Positions 16,634-25,578 are shown, numbered from the stretch's first letter. The stretch is DNA of 57,094 nucleotides from Gammaproteobacteria bacterium (GCA_021731145.1 JAKFXX010000022.1:1-57094); one strand, 5' to 3'. Numbers and translations: made by a program. The notes: generated by a model from the sequence alone, not told the origin.

Positions 16634-16664
16634 ACAAACAAAAGGGGCGGCTTGATGCCGCCCC
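16634..16664 (-). terminator. Rho-independent terminator of grxD
   Basis: GGGGCGGC (16644-16651) pairs with GCCGCCCC (16657-16664) over a 5-nt loop. Read on the minus strand the stem is followed by TTTTGTTTGT, 32 bp after the grxD stop. Confidence 0.85.
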
Positions 16665-16695
16665 CTAGCCTGAAGGGATAGAGGGATGCGCAGTA

Positions 16696-17028
16696 TCAGC
16701 CCGCCGCTTCCTTCCCCGCCTTGATCTCATCCACCATCTTCTGCAACTCACCGCGCTGGTAAAGCTCCAGGGTGATGTCGCAGCCGCCGATCAGTTCGCC
16801 GTTGATGTAGATCTGCGGGAAAGTGGGCCAGTTGGCGTAGCGGGGCAGATTTTCGAGGACTTCCGAGTCTTCGAGCACGTTGACAAAGGCAAAGTCGGCG
16901 TCGCAGGCGCGCAGGGCCTGGACGGCGCGGCTGGAGAAGCCGCACATCGGCATCTGCGGCGTGCCTTTCATATAGATGAGGACGGGGTTGCTTTTGACCT
17001 GTTGGTCGATGACTTCCAGAATTTCCAT
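16696..17028 (-). CDS. grxD: Monothiol glutaredoxin, Grx4 family
   Basis: A 110-aa monothiol glutaredoxin with the active-site motif CGFS at residues 29-32, 'LIYMKGTPQMPMCGFSSRAV', and the glutathione-binding 'WPTFPQIYINGELIGGCDI'. Grx4 proteins hold and pass on [2Fe-2S] clusters and partner with BolA. RBS GAGGT is 6 nt upstream of ATG 17028. A terminator follows. Confidence 0.96.
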   Translation of the reverse strand: MEILEVIDQQVKSNPVLIYMKGTPQMPMCGFSSRAVQALRACDADFAFVNVLEDSEVLENLPRYANWPTFPQIYINGELIGGCDITLELYQRGELQKMVDEIKAGKEAAG

Positions 17029-17160
17029 AGATTACCTCGTTTTCAGATTGTGGCGCCGTGATAGGCAGGCGGGCCGATTAAATAATAGGCCAGGCGGTCC
17101 GGTTAAATGGGATTCTACTTGTAAATCCAGTCCAAAACAATTCTTGACATAATTGCTTGG

Positions 17161-18939
17161 TTATTTTGCGTCGACATTCAACTGCAGCCAACACTCCAGC
17201 AGCGCCAGGTGCCACAGCTTGCTGCCTTGCAGCGGTGTCAGGTATTTCTCCGGTGCGCCGAGCAGTTTTTCCACGTACCCGCGCTGGAACAACCCCCGGT
17301 TGCGGCAGGCCTGCGAATCCAGTACGCCGTGCATGAATTCCAGGAACGGCCCGCGCACGTACTTGAGGGCGGGCACCGGGAAATAGCCCTTGGGGCGGTC
17401 GATTACCGTGTCCGGTAGCCGCCCACGCGCAATGGTCTTGAGCGGGTATTTACCGTCGTCCTTTAGCTTCAACTCTGGTGGCATCTGCGCGGCCAGCTCC
17501 ACCACATGATGATCGAGAAACGGCACGCGCGCCTCCAGTCCCCACGCCATGGTCATGTTGTCCACGCGCTTGACCGGGTCATCGACGATCAGCGTCGTCA
17601 CATCCATGCGCAGCACCCGGTCAAGGAAGGTGTCCGCGCCGGGCGCGGCGAGCAGCGCGGCCACTATTGCCGAGGTATGGTCCTCACCGTGATAGCGTTC
17701 TGTCACCGTCTCCAGAAATTCGGCATGGCTGCGGTCGAAATAGTGTTTTCGGAAGCGCTCCAGATCCGTGCCTGATTCGGCCTGCATCTGCGGATACCAG
17801 AAATAGCCGCCGAACACCTCATCCGCGCCCTGGCCGCTTTGTACCACCTTCACTTCCTGGGAGACGCGCTCGGCGAGCAGGTAAAACGCCACGGCATCCT
17901 GGCCCACCATCGGCTCGGCCATGGCGCGTATCGCCTCGGGTAGGCGGTCCAGGATGTCGCTGTTGGGGATGGTGTATTTGTGGTGGCGCGTGCCATAGCG
18001 TTGCACCACCAGATCCGAATATTCAAACTCGCTGCCGCGCTCCTCTGGCTGGTCTTCAAAGCCTACCGAAAAGGTACGCAAATCACTTACGCCCGCCTCG
18101 GCGAGCAGTGCCACCAGCAGGCTTGAATCAAGCCCGCCTGAGAGCAGCACGCCCACCGGCACATCCGCCGCGCTGAGATGGCTTTGCACCGCGTTGCGCA
18201 GCGTGGTGTGGACGGCCTCCACCCATTCAGTTTCGTCCCTGGTGGTGGTTGGCCGCGTCGCATTGAGCCGCCAGTAGGTATTGAAAGCGGTCGTGCCCCG
18301 CGCATCCACCGTCAGGGTGGTGGCTGGTTCCAGTTTGCGCACACCGTTGAGGATGGTGCGTGGCGCGGGTACCACTGCGTGCAATGTCAATTGATGATGC
18401 AGCGCCACCGGGTCAATGGAGGTATCCACATTGCCCGCCGCCAGCAGGGCTTGCAGGCTGGAGGCGAAGCGCAGTGTTTGCCCGTTGCGGCTGTAGTAGA
18501 GCGGTTTGATGCCCAGCCTGTCGCGTGCAAGAAATAGGCGTTGGTCACGGCTATCCCACACCGCGAAGGCGAACATGCCTTCCAGCCGCTCGACGCAGGC
18601 GGGACCCCATGCGGCATAGGCCTTGATGATAACTTCGGTGTCGCCATCGGAAAAAAAGCGATAACCCAGGGCCTGCAACTCAGTGCGCAGGGCGCGGTAG
18701 TTGTAGATTGTGCCGTTGAACACCACAGCAACACCCAGTTCGCTGTCTACCATCGGCTGGTTGGCGCGCCCGGAGAGATCAATGATCGCGAGCCGCCGGT
18801 GCCCTAGCGCCACCGGGCCGGAGGAGTAACCACCCTCGTTGTCCGGCCCGCGCCGCGCAAGCTGAGCCATCATGCGCTGCAACGCCGCCAGGTCGGGCGC
18901 GCCGCCGTCAAATCGCAATTCACCACAGATGCCGCACAT
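17161..18939 (-). CDS. asnO: N-acetylglutaminylglutamine amidotransferase (asparagine-synthase-like)
   Basis: About 592 aa. The start is ATG 18939 because class II amidotransferases need Cys right after Met (MCGICGELRFDGG); an upstream in-frame start would bury it. The glutaminase domain (1-190) has 'RRGPDNEGG', 'ALGHRRLAIIDLS' and 'FNGTIYNYRAL'. The synthetase domain has the ATP motif 'GVLLSGGLDSSLLVAL', then 'QGADEVFGGYFWYPQM' and 'VDNMTMAWGLEARVPFLDH'. The middle and C-terminal wording ('RPKGYFPVPALKYVRGPF', 'LTPLQGSKLWHLALLE') matches the TIGR03104 family that makes the osmoprotectant N-acetylglutaminylglutamine amide, not ordinary AsnB. The usual partner ngg is not next to it. Confidence 0.82.
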   Translation of the reverse strand: MCGICGELRFDGGAPDLAALQRMMAQLARRGPDNEGGYSSGPVALGHRRLAIIDLSGRANQPMVDSELGVAVVFNGTIYNYRALRTELQALGYRFFSDGDTEVIIKAYAAWGPACVERLEGMFAFAVWDSRDQRLFLARDRLGIKPLYYSRNGQTLRFASSLQALLAAGNVDTSIDPVALHHQLTLHAVVPAPRTILNGVRKLEPATTLTVDARGTTAFNTYWRLNATRPTTTRDETEWVEAVHTTLRNAVQSHLSAADVPVGVLLSGGLDSSLLVALLAEAGVSDLRTFSVGFEDQPEERGSEFEYSDLVVQRYGTRHHKYTIPNSDILDRLPEAIRAMAEPMVGQDAVAFYLLAERVSQEVKVVQSGQGADEVFGGYFWYPQMQAESGTDLERFRKHYFDRSHAEFLETVTERYHGEDHTSAIVAALLAAPGADTFLDRVLRMDVTTLIVDDPVKRVDNMTMAWGLEARVPFLDHHVVELAAQMPPELKLKDDGKYPLKTIARGRLPDTVIDRPKGYFPVPALKYVRGPFLEFMHGVLDSQACRNRGLFQRGYVEKLLGAPEKYLTPLQGSKLWHLALLECWLQLNVDAK

Positions 18940-19123
18940 AAAATATTCCCATATTTTCAACAATGTTAAGGTTTGTTAATTCCAGTCTTGATCCATTGTG
19001 CCGCAAGGGATGCCTCATTACCATGTGCCACACCTTTGGGAAACGGCATTGTGAGCTTTTTCGAAGGTAATCGATGTCGTGAATCATAGTTAAATATGGA
19101 TTATAAAATTGCGGAGAATGGTT

Positions 19124-20446
19124 ATGAAAAAAAGAAATGTGGCATACGCGTTAACTGCATCGGCGGCGCTGGTAGTTTGTGCTCAAGCTGGCGCGGGCGA
19201 GCCGGATAGCCGCTGGTATGTGGCGCCATCGGTATCGTTCATCGGTGCGGATGATGATCGTCAGGCCAAGAATCACCTGGGTGGACAGCTTGGCGTCGGC
19301 AGATCAGTAAGCGATTCCTGGAATCTGGAATTCAGCGGCGTCGGTGATAATCTGCATACGGATAATGGCGCGAACACCTTCCGGCAGCGCGGCCTGCTGC
19401 TGGATGGCTTGTACTTTCTTAATCGCAGCCCAGGCTTTGCCCCTTATGCCGTAATCGGCGCAGGCGCGCTCAGGACCACCTATGCCGGGAGCCGCAACAC
19501 CAACCCCATGGCCAATGCCGGCTTGGGCGTCATGCACACCTTTAACGATTACGGCCTGGCTCTGCGTGCCGATGCGCGCTACCGCATAGACCGTGATGAC
19601 AACAGCATCCCCGGCGAGAAACGCTTTGGCGACTGGCTGGTCAATGTCGGCCTGGTAATTCCATTGGGCGCGAAGGCTGTGGCGCCGGTAGCGATGGCCG
19701 CGCCCGTCGTGGCAGCGGTGGTTGCTCCGCCCGCCCCTCCTATGGATAGCGATAACGATGGTGTGGTGGATAAAAAAGACCGCTGCCCCAATACGCCTGC
19801 CGGCGCCAAGGTCAACGCCGAAGGGTGTGAGCTGGACAACGACGCAGATGGCGTAGTGGATAGCAAGGACCGTTGCCCCAACTCACCCGCTGGTGCCAAG
19901 GTCAATGCCGAGGGCTGTGAGCTGGACGGCGATGCAGATGGCGTAGTGGACAGCAAGGATCGTTGCCCGAACTCACCTGCCGGTGCCAAGGTCAATGCCG
20001 AAGGTTGTGAGCTGGACAGCGATGCGGATGGTGTCGTGGACAGCAAAGACCGCTGCCCCGACAGCAAGGTGGGCGTCAAGGTTGATGGCAACGGCTGCGA
20101 GATCGCCGAGGTCATCGTACTCAAGGGCGTGAACTTCGAGACATCAACCGATCGTTTGACCAAAGGCTCTATCGACATCCTCAACGGCGTTGCTGACACC
20201 TTGTCGAAGCGGCCGGAGATCACCGTCGAAGTGGCCGGCTACACTGACAGTCGCGGTTCCGCCTCTGTGAACCAGAAGTTGTCTCAGAAGCGCGCCCAGA
20301 TGGTTGCCAATTATCTGATCAGCCGTGGTGTCAAGGCTGAAAAGTTGAGCGCCAAGGGTTACGGTGCAGCCAATCCGGTGGCGGATAACGCCACTGCTGC
20401 GGGACAAGCGCAGAACCGCCGCGTAGAGCTGCATATCTTGCAGTAA
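19124..20446 (+). CDS. OmpA family protein with four thrombospondin type 3 repeats
   Basis: A 440-aa outer-membrane protein. Start ATG 19124 has GGAG 7 nt upstream and gives the signal peptide MKKRNVAYALTASAALVVCA. Residues 28-195 are an eight-strand-type beta-barrel. A Pro/Ala/Val hinge leads to four 30-residue calcium-binding-type repeats (about residues 208-327; DxDxDGVVDxKDRCPN...GCEL). Residues 330-440 form the OmpA-C peptidoglycan-binding domain (EVAGYTDSRGSASVNQKLS, AKGYGAANPVADN, NRRVELHI). It should tether the outer membrane to peptidoglycan. A strong terminator follows. Confidence 0.92.
   Translation: MKKRNVAYALTASAALVVCAQAGAGEPDSRWYVAPSVSFIGADDDRQAKNHLGGQLGVGRSVSDSWNLEFSGVGDNLHTDNGANTFRQRGLLLDGLYFLNRSPGFAPYAVIGAGALRTTYAGSRNTNPMANAGLGVMHTFNDYGLALRADARYRIDRDDNSIPGEKRFGDWLVNVGLVIPLGAKAVAPVAMAAPVVAAVVAPPAPPMDSDNDGVVDKKDRCPNTPAGAKVNAEGCELDNDADGVVDSKDRCPNSPAGAKVNAEGCELDGDADGVVDSKDRCPNSPAGAKVNAEGCELDSDADGVVDSKDRCPDSKVGVKVDGNGCEIAEVIVLKGVNFETSTDRLTKGSIDILNGVADTLSKRPEITVEVAGYTDSRGSASVNQKLSQKRAQMVANYLISRGVKAEKLSAKGYGAANPVADNATAAGQAQNRRVELHILQ
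19745..20104 (+). repeat. Four tandem 90-bp repeats inside the OmpA gene
   Basis: Units at 19745-19834, 19835-19924, 19925-20014 and 20015-20104 encode the thrombospondin type 3 repeats. Units 2 and 3 are nearly identical in DNA (both encode DGVVDSKDRCPNSPAGAKVN); unit 4 diverges in its second half (DSKVGVKVDGNGCEI). The in-frame 90-bp period allows unit gain or loss by slippage or recombination without frameshift. Confidence 0.92.
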
Positions 20447-20461
20447 TTAGAGGTAGAGCAT

Positions 20462-20510
20462 AGGGGTTGCATCAGGTGGATTTATTTCCACAGATGCAAC
20501 CCCTGTTTTT
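20462..20510 (+). terminator. Rho-independent terminator of the ompA-like gene
   Basis: AGGGGTTGCATC (20462-20473) pairs with GATGCAACCCCT (20493-20504), with an inner GTGGA/TCCAC helix, followed by GTTTTT. Confidence 0.9.
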
Positions 20511-20528
20511 AAACTAAGGAGAGCCGCG

Positions 20529-21242
20529 ATGTCTATCAGAAATATTGCAGCAACAATCGTATTATTGGGCACCACTGTTCCAGCAATGGCGGAAGACGCC
20601 CCCAAACCCTGGAAAGGCGAGGCAGGATTGGGCGTGGTGGCAACCAGCGGTAATACCAAAACCACAACGGTCAAGGGCTATGCCGGAGTGGTCTATGAGA
20701 AGGAAAAATGGCGCCACACTGGAAAGTTCGACGTATTGAATTCCTCCGATGCAGTGCGTACCACGGCGGAGCGCTACATGCTGTCGGGCAAGAGCGATTA
20801 CAAGTTTGACGAGTTGAACTACATGTTCGGCCTGGTGGGTTATGAAAGCGACCGTTTTGCCGGATTTGATTACCGCGTGAGTGAGGTAGTGGGTTACGGC
20901 CGGCGCGTTATCAACCAAAGCAATCTGACGCTGGATCTGGAAGCAGGCCCAGGCGCGCGTCAGACCAAGTTCAAAACCGGCGATTCCGACAATGAATTGA
21001 TTGGTCGCGTCGCGGGCAATCTGCTGTGGAAGCTCAGCCCAACGGCGACGTTCTCCGAGAATTTGACAAGCGAGTTCGGCAGTACATCTACAATCACCCG
21101 TTCGGTAACGGCGCTGACGGCACAACTGGTGGGTAATCTGGCAATGAAGTTATCATTTACTGCAAGGCATATCTCTGATGTGCCTGTTGCGGTGAAGAAA
21201 ACGGATACCGAAACTGCGGTGACTCTGGTGTATGGTTTTTAA
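20529..21242 (+). CDS. DUF481 family outer-membrane protein (YdiY-like)
   Basis: A 237-aa protein with a signal peptide (cleavage after 'PAMA', residue 21), then 'GEAGLGVVATSGNTKTTTV', the typical DUF481 opening, and repeated amphipathic beta strands ending in 'AVTLVYGF' with terminal Phe. DUF481/YdiY proteins are putative salt- or acid-induced outer-membrane proteins of unknown function. AAGGAG lies 8 nt upstream. It sits between ompA-like and mscL, two other envelope or osmotic genes, with separate terminators. Confidence 0.87.
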   Translation: MSIRNIAATIVLLGTTVPAMAEDAPKPWKGEAGLGVVATSGNTKTTTVKGYAGVVYEKEKWRHTGKFDVLNSSDAVRTTAERYMLSGKSDYKFDELNYMFGLVGYESDRFAGFDYRVSEVVGYGRRVINQSNLTLDLEAGPGARQTKFKTGDSDNELIGRVAGNLLWKLSPTATFSENLTSEFGSTSTITRSVTALTAQLVGNLAMKLSFTARHISDVPVAVKKTDTETAVTLVYGF

Positions 21243-21281
21243 CGGATCAAGCCGGATTACGTTTTTCAGGAGGATAATGCC

Positions 21282-21692
21282 ATGAGCATGTTACAAGAGT
21301 TTAAAGCATTTGCAGTCAAGGGCAACGTGGTCGATATGGCGGTGGGTATCATCGTCGGTGCGGCGTTCGGCAAGATTGTGTCGTCTTTGGTGGAGGATGT
21401 AATCATGCCGCCGATTGGTATGCTGATCGGTGGGGTTAACTTCTCCGATCTGGCGATCACTTTGCAGGAAGCCACGGCGGGCGCTGCGGCGGTGAGCATG
21501 AAATATGGAAAATTCCTGCAAACCATCATTGATTTTACGATTATTGCATTCGCCATATTCATGGCGGTAAAGGCCATCAACTCGCTGAAGAAGCAGGAAG
21601 AGGCCACGCCGGCTGCCCCCGCCGCTCCGCCACCGCCCTCTGCGGAAGAAAGGTTGCTGACTGAGATCAGGGATTTGTTGCAGACCAAATAA
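21282..21692 (+). CDS. mscL: Large-conductance mechanosensitive channel MscL
   Basis: A 136-aa MscL: N-terminal amphipathic helix and first transmembrane helix '[20 protein letters not shown]' with '[18 protein letters not shown]', a periplasmic loop, second helix '[16 protein letters not shown]'-like (residues about 84-105), and the cytoplasmic bundle '[16 protein letters not shown]'. It opens under membrane tension to release solutes on osmotic downshock. A perfect AGGAGG lies at 21268-21273. Confidence 0.96.
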   Translation: MSMLQEFKAFAVKGNVVDMAVGIIVGAAFGKIVSSLVEDVIMPPIGMLIGGVNFSDLAITLQEATAGAAAVSMKYGKFLQTIIDFTIIAFAIFMAVKAINSLKKQEEATPAAPAAPPPPSAEERLLTEIRDLLQTK

Positions 21693-21707
21693 TAAAGCCC
21701 CCCCACT

Positions 21708-21730
21708 TCCCCCGCAAGGGGGATTTTTTT
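21708..21730 (+). terminator. Rho-independent terminator of mscL
   Basis: TCCCCC (21708-21713) pairs with GGGGGA (21718-21723) across a GCAA tetraloop, followed by seven T. Confidence 0.9.
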
Positions 21731-21732
21731 GC

Positions 21733-22428
21733 TCACACAACCGGCTTGGATTCACCCATTGCGCTTTCCAGCCGATAGCCATGCCGGTAGACCGTGCTGA
21801 GCTGCCATCCATTGTGCATTCCGATGTCCAGCTTCTGGCGGATCAGGCTGACATGGGTATCCACTGTGCGCGTGTTCAAATCAGCACGCTGGCCCCAGAC
21901 GCTTTCCAGAATATGGCCGCGGCCAAGCAACCGTCCCGCATTGCGGAACAGGAATTCGGCAAGTTCGTACTCTTTGGAGGTGAGTTGCACCGTCTGTTCA
22001 CCGTGAGTTACGGTGCGACTGGCGCGATCAAACCGGTATGGAGCAAATTCCGTCGTTTCAGGTGCCCCAGTGCGTCGCTGCAACGCGCGGAGGCGGGCCA
22101 GTATTTCCATCTGCCGCACTGGCTTGATCATATAGTCATCCGCCCCTGCCTCCAGGGCTTGCACGATATCTTCCTCGCGGTCGCGTGCAGTCACAAACAG
22201 GATAGGGATGTGCCAGTCCAGCCGCTCACGGATAAGGGTAACCACCTCAATGCCACTTAGGCCAGGGAGCTCCCAATCAATTATCAGCAAGTCGAAAGTG
22301 TTTCTCCCCAGGTCGCGCAACAAGGCCTCCCCTGCGCCAAAAACATGGCAACTGTAGCCTGCCGGATGCAGCCAATTCTGCAGCAGGGCCACCTGGTCTG
22401 GGTCATCTTCTAGGAGTGCTATACGCAA
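21733..22428 (-). CDS. OmpR/PhoB-family response regulator, orphan
   Basis: A 231-aa regulator: receiver domain with acidic pair in 'LLEDDPDQ', phospho-acceptor Asp in 'LLIIDWELPGLSG' (Asp51), Lys in 'DDYMIKPVRQ', and a winged-helix DNA-binding domain ('LTSKEYELAEFLFRNAGRLL', 'TVDTHVSLIRQKL', 'VYRHGYRLE'). No histidine kinase is adjacent. The frame opens with TTG (22428-22426) directly before the conserved RIALLEDD, with no ATG or GTG that would fit and only a weak ribosome binding site. It converges with mscL. Confidence 0.9.
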   Translation of the reverse strand: MRIALLEDDPDQVALLQNWLHPAGYSCHVFGAGEALLRDLGRNTFDLLIIDWELPGLSGIEVVTLIRERLDWHIPILFVTARDREEDIVQALEAGADDYMIKPVRQMEILARLRALQRRTGAPETTEFAPYRFDRASRTVTHGEQTVQLTSKEYELAEFLFRNAGRLLGRGHILESVWGQRADLNTRTVDTHVSLIRQKLDIGMHNGWQLSTVYRHGYRLESAMGESKPVV

Positions 22429-22533
22429 AGGACGGAGATCCGGGATAGTGGAAATTTTTAACTACAACATCCGCAATGTAGCAGTTTTAGCCTTATTGTA
22501 ACAATCCGGCGCTAAAGTAGGAGGCATGAAATC

Positions 22534-22562
22534 TTGCATTGATGCCCGCTCTCCCCTAGACT
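22534..22562 (+). promoter_or_regulatory. Possible sodB promoter
   Basis: TTGCAT (22534-22539), a 17-bp spacer and TAGACT (22557-22562), 50 bp before the sodB start. Weak -10. Confidence 0.25.
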
Positions 22563-22612
22563 CATTCTTATCCGCGACGCGGCATTATTTTACACATTAT
22601 GAGGAGAGAAAC

Positions 22613-23194
22613 ATGGCGCACGCATTGCCTGAATTACCCTATGCCAAGAATGCCCTGGAACCCCACATCTCGGCAGAAACCATCGAATACCACTACGGCA
22701 AGCACCACCAGGCGTATGTTAACAACCTGAACAATCTTGTTCCCGGCACCGAGTTCGAAAATCTCTCGCTGGAAGAGATTATCATGAAATCCTCCGGCGG
22801 CGTTTTCAACAATGCCGCGCAGGTGTGGAATCACACCTTTTACTGGCACTGCCTGAGCCCCAATGGCGGCGGCGAGCCTTCCGGCGCATTGGCTGAGGCG
22901 ATCACCAAAGCCTTCGGCTCGTTTGATGAGTTCAAAAAGAAATTCACCCAGACCGCCATCACCACCTTCGGCTCCGGCTGGGCCTGGCTGGTACAAGACA
23001 AGGACGGCGCACTCGCCATTGTCTCGACTTCCAACGCCGCCACTCCCATGACCGCCGGGCAAAAGGCGCTGCTCACCTGCGACGTATGGGAACATGCCTA
23101 TTACGTTGATTACCGCAACGCCCGCCCCTCCTATGTCGATCACTTCTGGAGCCTGGTGAACTGGGATTTCGTGGCGAAGAATCTGGCTTCGTAA
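22613..23194 (+). CDS. sodB: Superoxide dismutase [Fe]
   Basis: A 193-aa iron-type superoxide dismutase. Start ATG 22613 follows GAGGAG at 22601-22606; a longer frame from 22526 adds 29 non-conserved residues. Metal ligands are in '[11 protein letters not shown]' (His27), '[12 protein letters not shown]', and '[18 protein letters not shown]' (Asp and His). The '[11 protein letters not shown]' and 'GSGWAWLV' wording favours Fe over Mn. It converts superoxide to peroxide in the cytoplasm. Confidence 0.95.
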   Translation: MAHALPELPYAKNALEPHISAETIEYHYGKHHQAYVNNLNNLVPGTEFENLSLEEIIMKSSGGVFNNAAQVWNHTFYWHCLSPNGGGEPSGALAEAITKAFGSFDEFKKKFTQTAITTFGSGWAWLVQDKDGALAIVSTSNAATPMTAGQKALLTCDVWEHAYYVDYRNARPSYVDHFWSLVNWDFVAKNLAS

Positions 23195-23225
23195 TAGATC
23201 CCGCCACGGGGTATCCCCCGTGCAA

Positions 23226-23266
23226 ATTACAGCGTCCCCGTGACATTGCCACGGGGACGCTGTAAT
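23226..23266. repeat. 17-bp perfect inverted repeat behind sodB
   Basis: ATTACAGCGTCCCCGTG (23226-23242) and its exact complement (23250-23266) enclose a 7-nt loop. A smaller hairpin CACGGGG/CCCCGTG (about 23205-23222) stands just before it and reuses the same core. It may be a terminator aid or a small palindromic repeat. Confidence 0.7.
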
Positions 23267-23285
23267 ATTATCTTTTGACCTCTAT

Positions 23286-23313
23286 GGCAGTCTTTTGACT
23301 GCCTTTTTGTTTT
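23286..23313 (+). terminator. Rho-independent terminator of sodB
   Basis: GGCAGTC (23286-23292) pairs with GACTGCC (23297-23303) over a TTTT loop, followed by TTTTTGTTTT. Confidence 0.85.
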
Positions 23314-23336
23314 GGAACGATATGTGAATAATCATC

Positions 23337-24527
23337 ATGTCTAGCAACACACAGGAACCGTTGATGAATACCTATTCCCGTCAGCCCGTCAGTTTTGAGC
23401 GTGGCGCGGGGTCGTGGTTATGGGATACGCAGGGCAATAAATATCTGGACGCCTTCAGCGGCGTTTCCGTTTGCAATCTCGGCCATGCCCACCCGGCAGT
23501 AACCGCGGCCGTGTGCAAACAGGCGGCAAAGCTGGTGCATACCTCCAATCATTTTGGGATCCCCTTGCAGGACGAACTGGGCGCGCACCTTATGCGTTTG
23601 TCCGGTATGGACAAGGTATTTTTCGGCAATTCCGGTGCGGAGGCCAATGAGGCGGCGATCAAGATTGCGCGGTTCCACGGCCATCGCAAGGGCATCGCTA
23701 TGCCCACTATCGTGGTGACTGAGGGCAGTTTCCACGGGCGCACCCTGGCCACACTCACGGCTACCGGCAACCGCAAGATCCAGGCGGGGTTTGAACCACT
23801 GGTGCAAGGTTTTGTGCGTGTCCCCTATAACGACCTGGAGGCGCTGCGCATCGTTGCCCGCAACAGCCCCAACATTGTCGCTGTGCTGGTTGAACCCATT
23901 CAGGGTGAGGGTGGCGTCAATATCCCCGCTGATGACTACCTGTCCGGCGTGCGCGCCCTGTGTGATGAGCATGGCTGGCTGATGATGCTTGATGAAATCC
24001 AGACTGGCATGGGCCGTACTGGTCAGTGGTTCGCCTGGCAGCACAGCGGCGCGGCGCCCGATGTCATGACGCTCGCCAAGGCGCTCGGCAATGGTGTACC
24101 CATCGGCGCCTGTCTGGCACGCGGACAGGCCGCCGAGGTGCTGCAACCCGGCTCGCATGGCTCCACCTTCGGCGGCAACCCGCTGGCGTGCGCTGCTGCA
24201 CTGGCCGTGCTCAAAACCATGGAGCAGGAAAATCTGGTCGCACACGCCGCAACCATGGGGGAATACTTGCTCAACGGCCTGACGCGTACCTTGAGCGGTT
24301 ACAAACATGTCACTGCGATCCGCGCTCAAGGTCTGATGATCGGCATCGAGCTCAACCGTCCCTGCTACGCACTGGTGCATCAGGCGCGCGAGCGCGGGCT
24401 GCTGATCAATGTCACTGCGGAGCGGGTTATCCGCCTGCTGCCGCCGCTGATTCTCACCGAGGCCGAGGCGGACATGGTCGTCGATCACCTGGCCGTGTTG
24501 GTCCGCGATTTTGCGGATGCCGCCTGA
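23337..24527 (+). CDS. argD: Acetylornithine aminotransferase
   Basis: A 396-aa class III PLP aminotransferase. '[15 protein letters not shown]' binds the cofactor phosphate, '[16 protein letters not shown]' holds the PLP Asp, and the Schiff-base Lys is in '[15 protein letters not shown]'. '[16 protein letters not shown]' and '[12 protein letters not shown]' are ArgD signatures. It converts N-acetylglutamate semialdehyde to N-acetylornithine. The start is ambiguous: ATG 23337 fits family N-termini (MSS...[10 protein letters not shown]), while ATG 23364 has a better AGGA. argF starts 22 bp after its stop, so they form an operon. Confidence 0.94.
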   Translation: MSSNTQEPLMNTYSRQPVSFERGAGSWLWDTQGNKYLDAFSGVSVCNLGHAHPAVTAAVCKQAAKLVHTSNHFGIPLQDELGAHLMRLSGMDKVFFGNSGAEANEAAIKIARFHGHRKGIAMPTIVVTEGSFHGRTLATLTATGNRKIQAGFEPLVQGFVRVPYNDLEALRIVARNSPNIVAVLVEPIQGEGGVNIPADDYLSGVRALCDEHGWLMMLDEIQTGMGRTGQWFAWQHSGAAPDVMTLAKALGNGVPIGACLARGQAAEVLQPGSHGSTFGGNPLACAAALAVLKTMEQENLVAHAATMGEYLLNGLTRTLSGYKHVTAIRAQGLMIGIELNRPCYALVHQARERGLLINVTAERVIRLLPPLILTEAEADMVVDHLAVLVRDFADAA

Positions 24528-24549
24528 TTTATTGTTGCTGGAAACTCCA

Positions 24550-25470
24550 ATGGTCCCACGTCATTTTCTTACCTTAACGGATTTGAGTCCTGTCGAGCTT
24601 AGGGCGCTGATTCAGCGCGCGATTGAGCTCAAAGCGTTGCAGTACGCAGGAAAAATTCATGAGCCTCTGAAAAACAAGGTGCTCGGCATGGTGTTCGAGA
24701 AATCCTCGACACGGACTCGCGTTTCATTCGAGACCGGCATGGCCCAGTTCGGCGGCAGCGCAATCTTTTTGTCCCCGCGCGACACCCAGCTTGGGCGCGG
24801 CGAGCCGGTGGAGGACACTGCACGCGTGTTGTCGCGCATGGTGGATGTGATCATGATCCGCACCTATGCCCATGAACTCATCGAGCGCTTCGCCGCTCAC
24901 TCACGCGTGCCGGTGATCAATGCCCTCACCGATCAATGGCACCCGTGCCAGTTACTGGCCGACATGCAGACCTGGTTCGAGCACCGTGGTGATATCCAGG
25001 GTAAAACCGTGGCCTGGATCGGGGACGGCAACAACATGTGCCACACCTATATCAGCGCCGCCCGCCAGTTCGATTTCCATCTGCGCATTGCCTGCCCGCC
25101 GGGTTACGAGCCTGACAGCGCCATCATGGAATCTGGCATGAAATCCGGCGGCGGGCATGTCACGCTCATGCGTGATGCGGCCTCTGCCGCGCTCAATGCC
25201 GACCTGATAGTCACGGACACCTGGACCAGCATGGGCTGGGAGGAAGAGCAGGAAAAACGCCTGCGTGACTTTGCAACGTATCAGGTCAATACCGAAATCA
25301 TGGCCCACGCCAAACCCGATGCCCTGTTCATGCACTGCCTGCCCGCCCATCGCGGCGAGGAGGTTAGCGCCGAGGTGATCGACGGGCCGCAGAGCGTAGT
25401 GTGGGATGAGGCGGAGAATCGCCTGCACGCCCAAAAAGCGCTGCTAGAACTGCTGCTCGTGCAAAAATGA
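24550..25470 (+). CDS. argF: Ornithine carbamoyltransferase
   Basis: A 306-aa enzyme of usual length from ATG 24550. The carbamoyl-phosphate motif is '[13 protein letters not shown]', with '[14 protein letters not shown]' and the ornithine-binding '[16 protein letters not shown]'. It makes citrulline from ornithine and carbamoyl phosphate. It follows argD closely and is followed by an inverted repeat at 25479-25567. Confidence 0.95.
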   Translation: MVPRHFLTLTDLSPVELRALIQRAIELKALQYAGKIHEPLKNKVLGMVFEKSSTRTRVSFETGMAQFGGSAIFLSPRDTQLGRGEPVEDTARVLSRMVDVIMIRTYAHELIERFAAHSRVPVINALTDQWHPCQLLADMQTWFEHRGDIQGKTVAWIGDGNNMCHTYISAARQFDFHLRIACPPGYEPDSAIMESGMKSGGGHVTLMRDAASAALNADLIVTDTWTSMGWEEEQEKRLRDFATYQVNTEIMAHAKPDALFMHCLPAHRGEEVSAEVIDGPQSVVWDEAENRLHAQKALLELLLVQK

Positions 25471-25478
25471 GGATACTT

Positions 25479-25567
25479 GTAGGTTGGGTCAAGCGCAGCG
25501 GACCCAACATAGTCACCAACCAGGTTATTGTTGGGTCCGGAGCGTGCGCTCCTTGACCCGACCTACA
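25479..25567. repeat. Inverted-repeat element (GTAGGTTGGGTC type)
   Basis: The left arm starts TGTAGGTTGGGTCAAG and ends GGACCCAACA (25510); the right arm starts TGTTGGGTCC (about 25529) and ends TTGACCCGACCTACA (25567). The arms are complementary with a few mismatches and can form a long hairpin. It fills the gap between argF and the ABC ATPase gene, where it may end or protect the argF transcript. It belongs to the same general class as the repeats at 31306 and 36076. Confidence 0.8.
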
Positions 25568-25578
25568 AAATTATTCAC

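Noticed and set aside
19745-20104. Regular 90-bp repeats that could suggest a CRISPR array
   Set aside because: Units are contiguous, in frame and encode thrombospondin type 3 repeats; there are no spacers.
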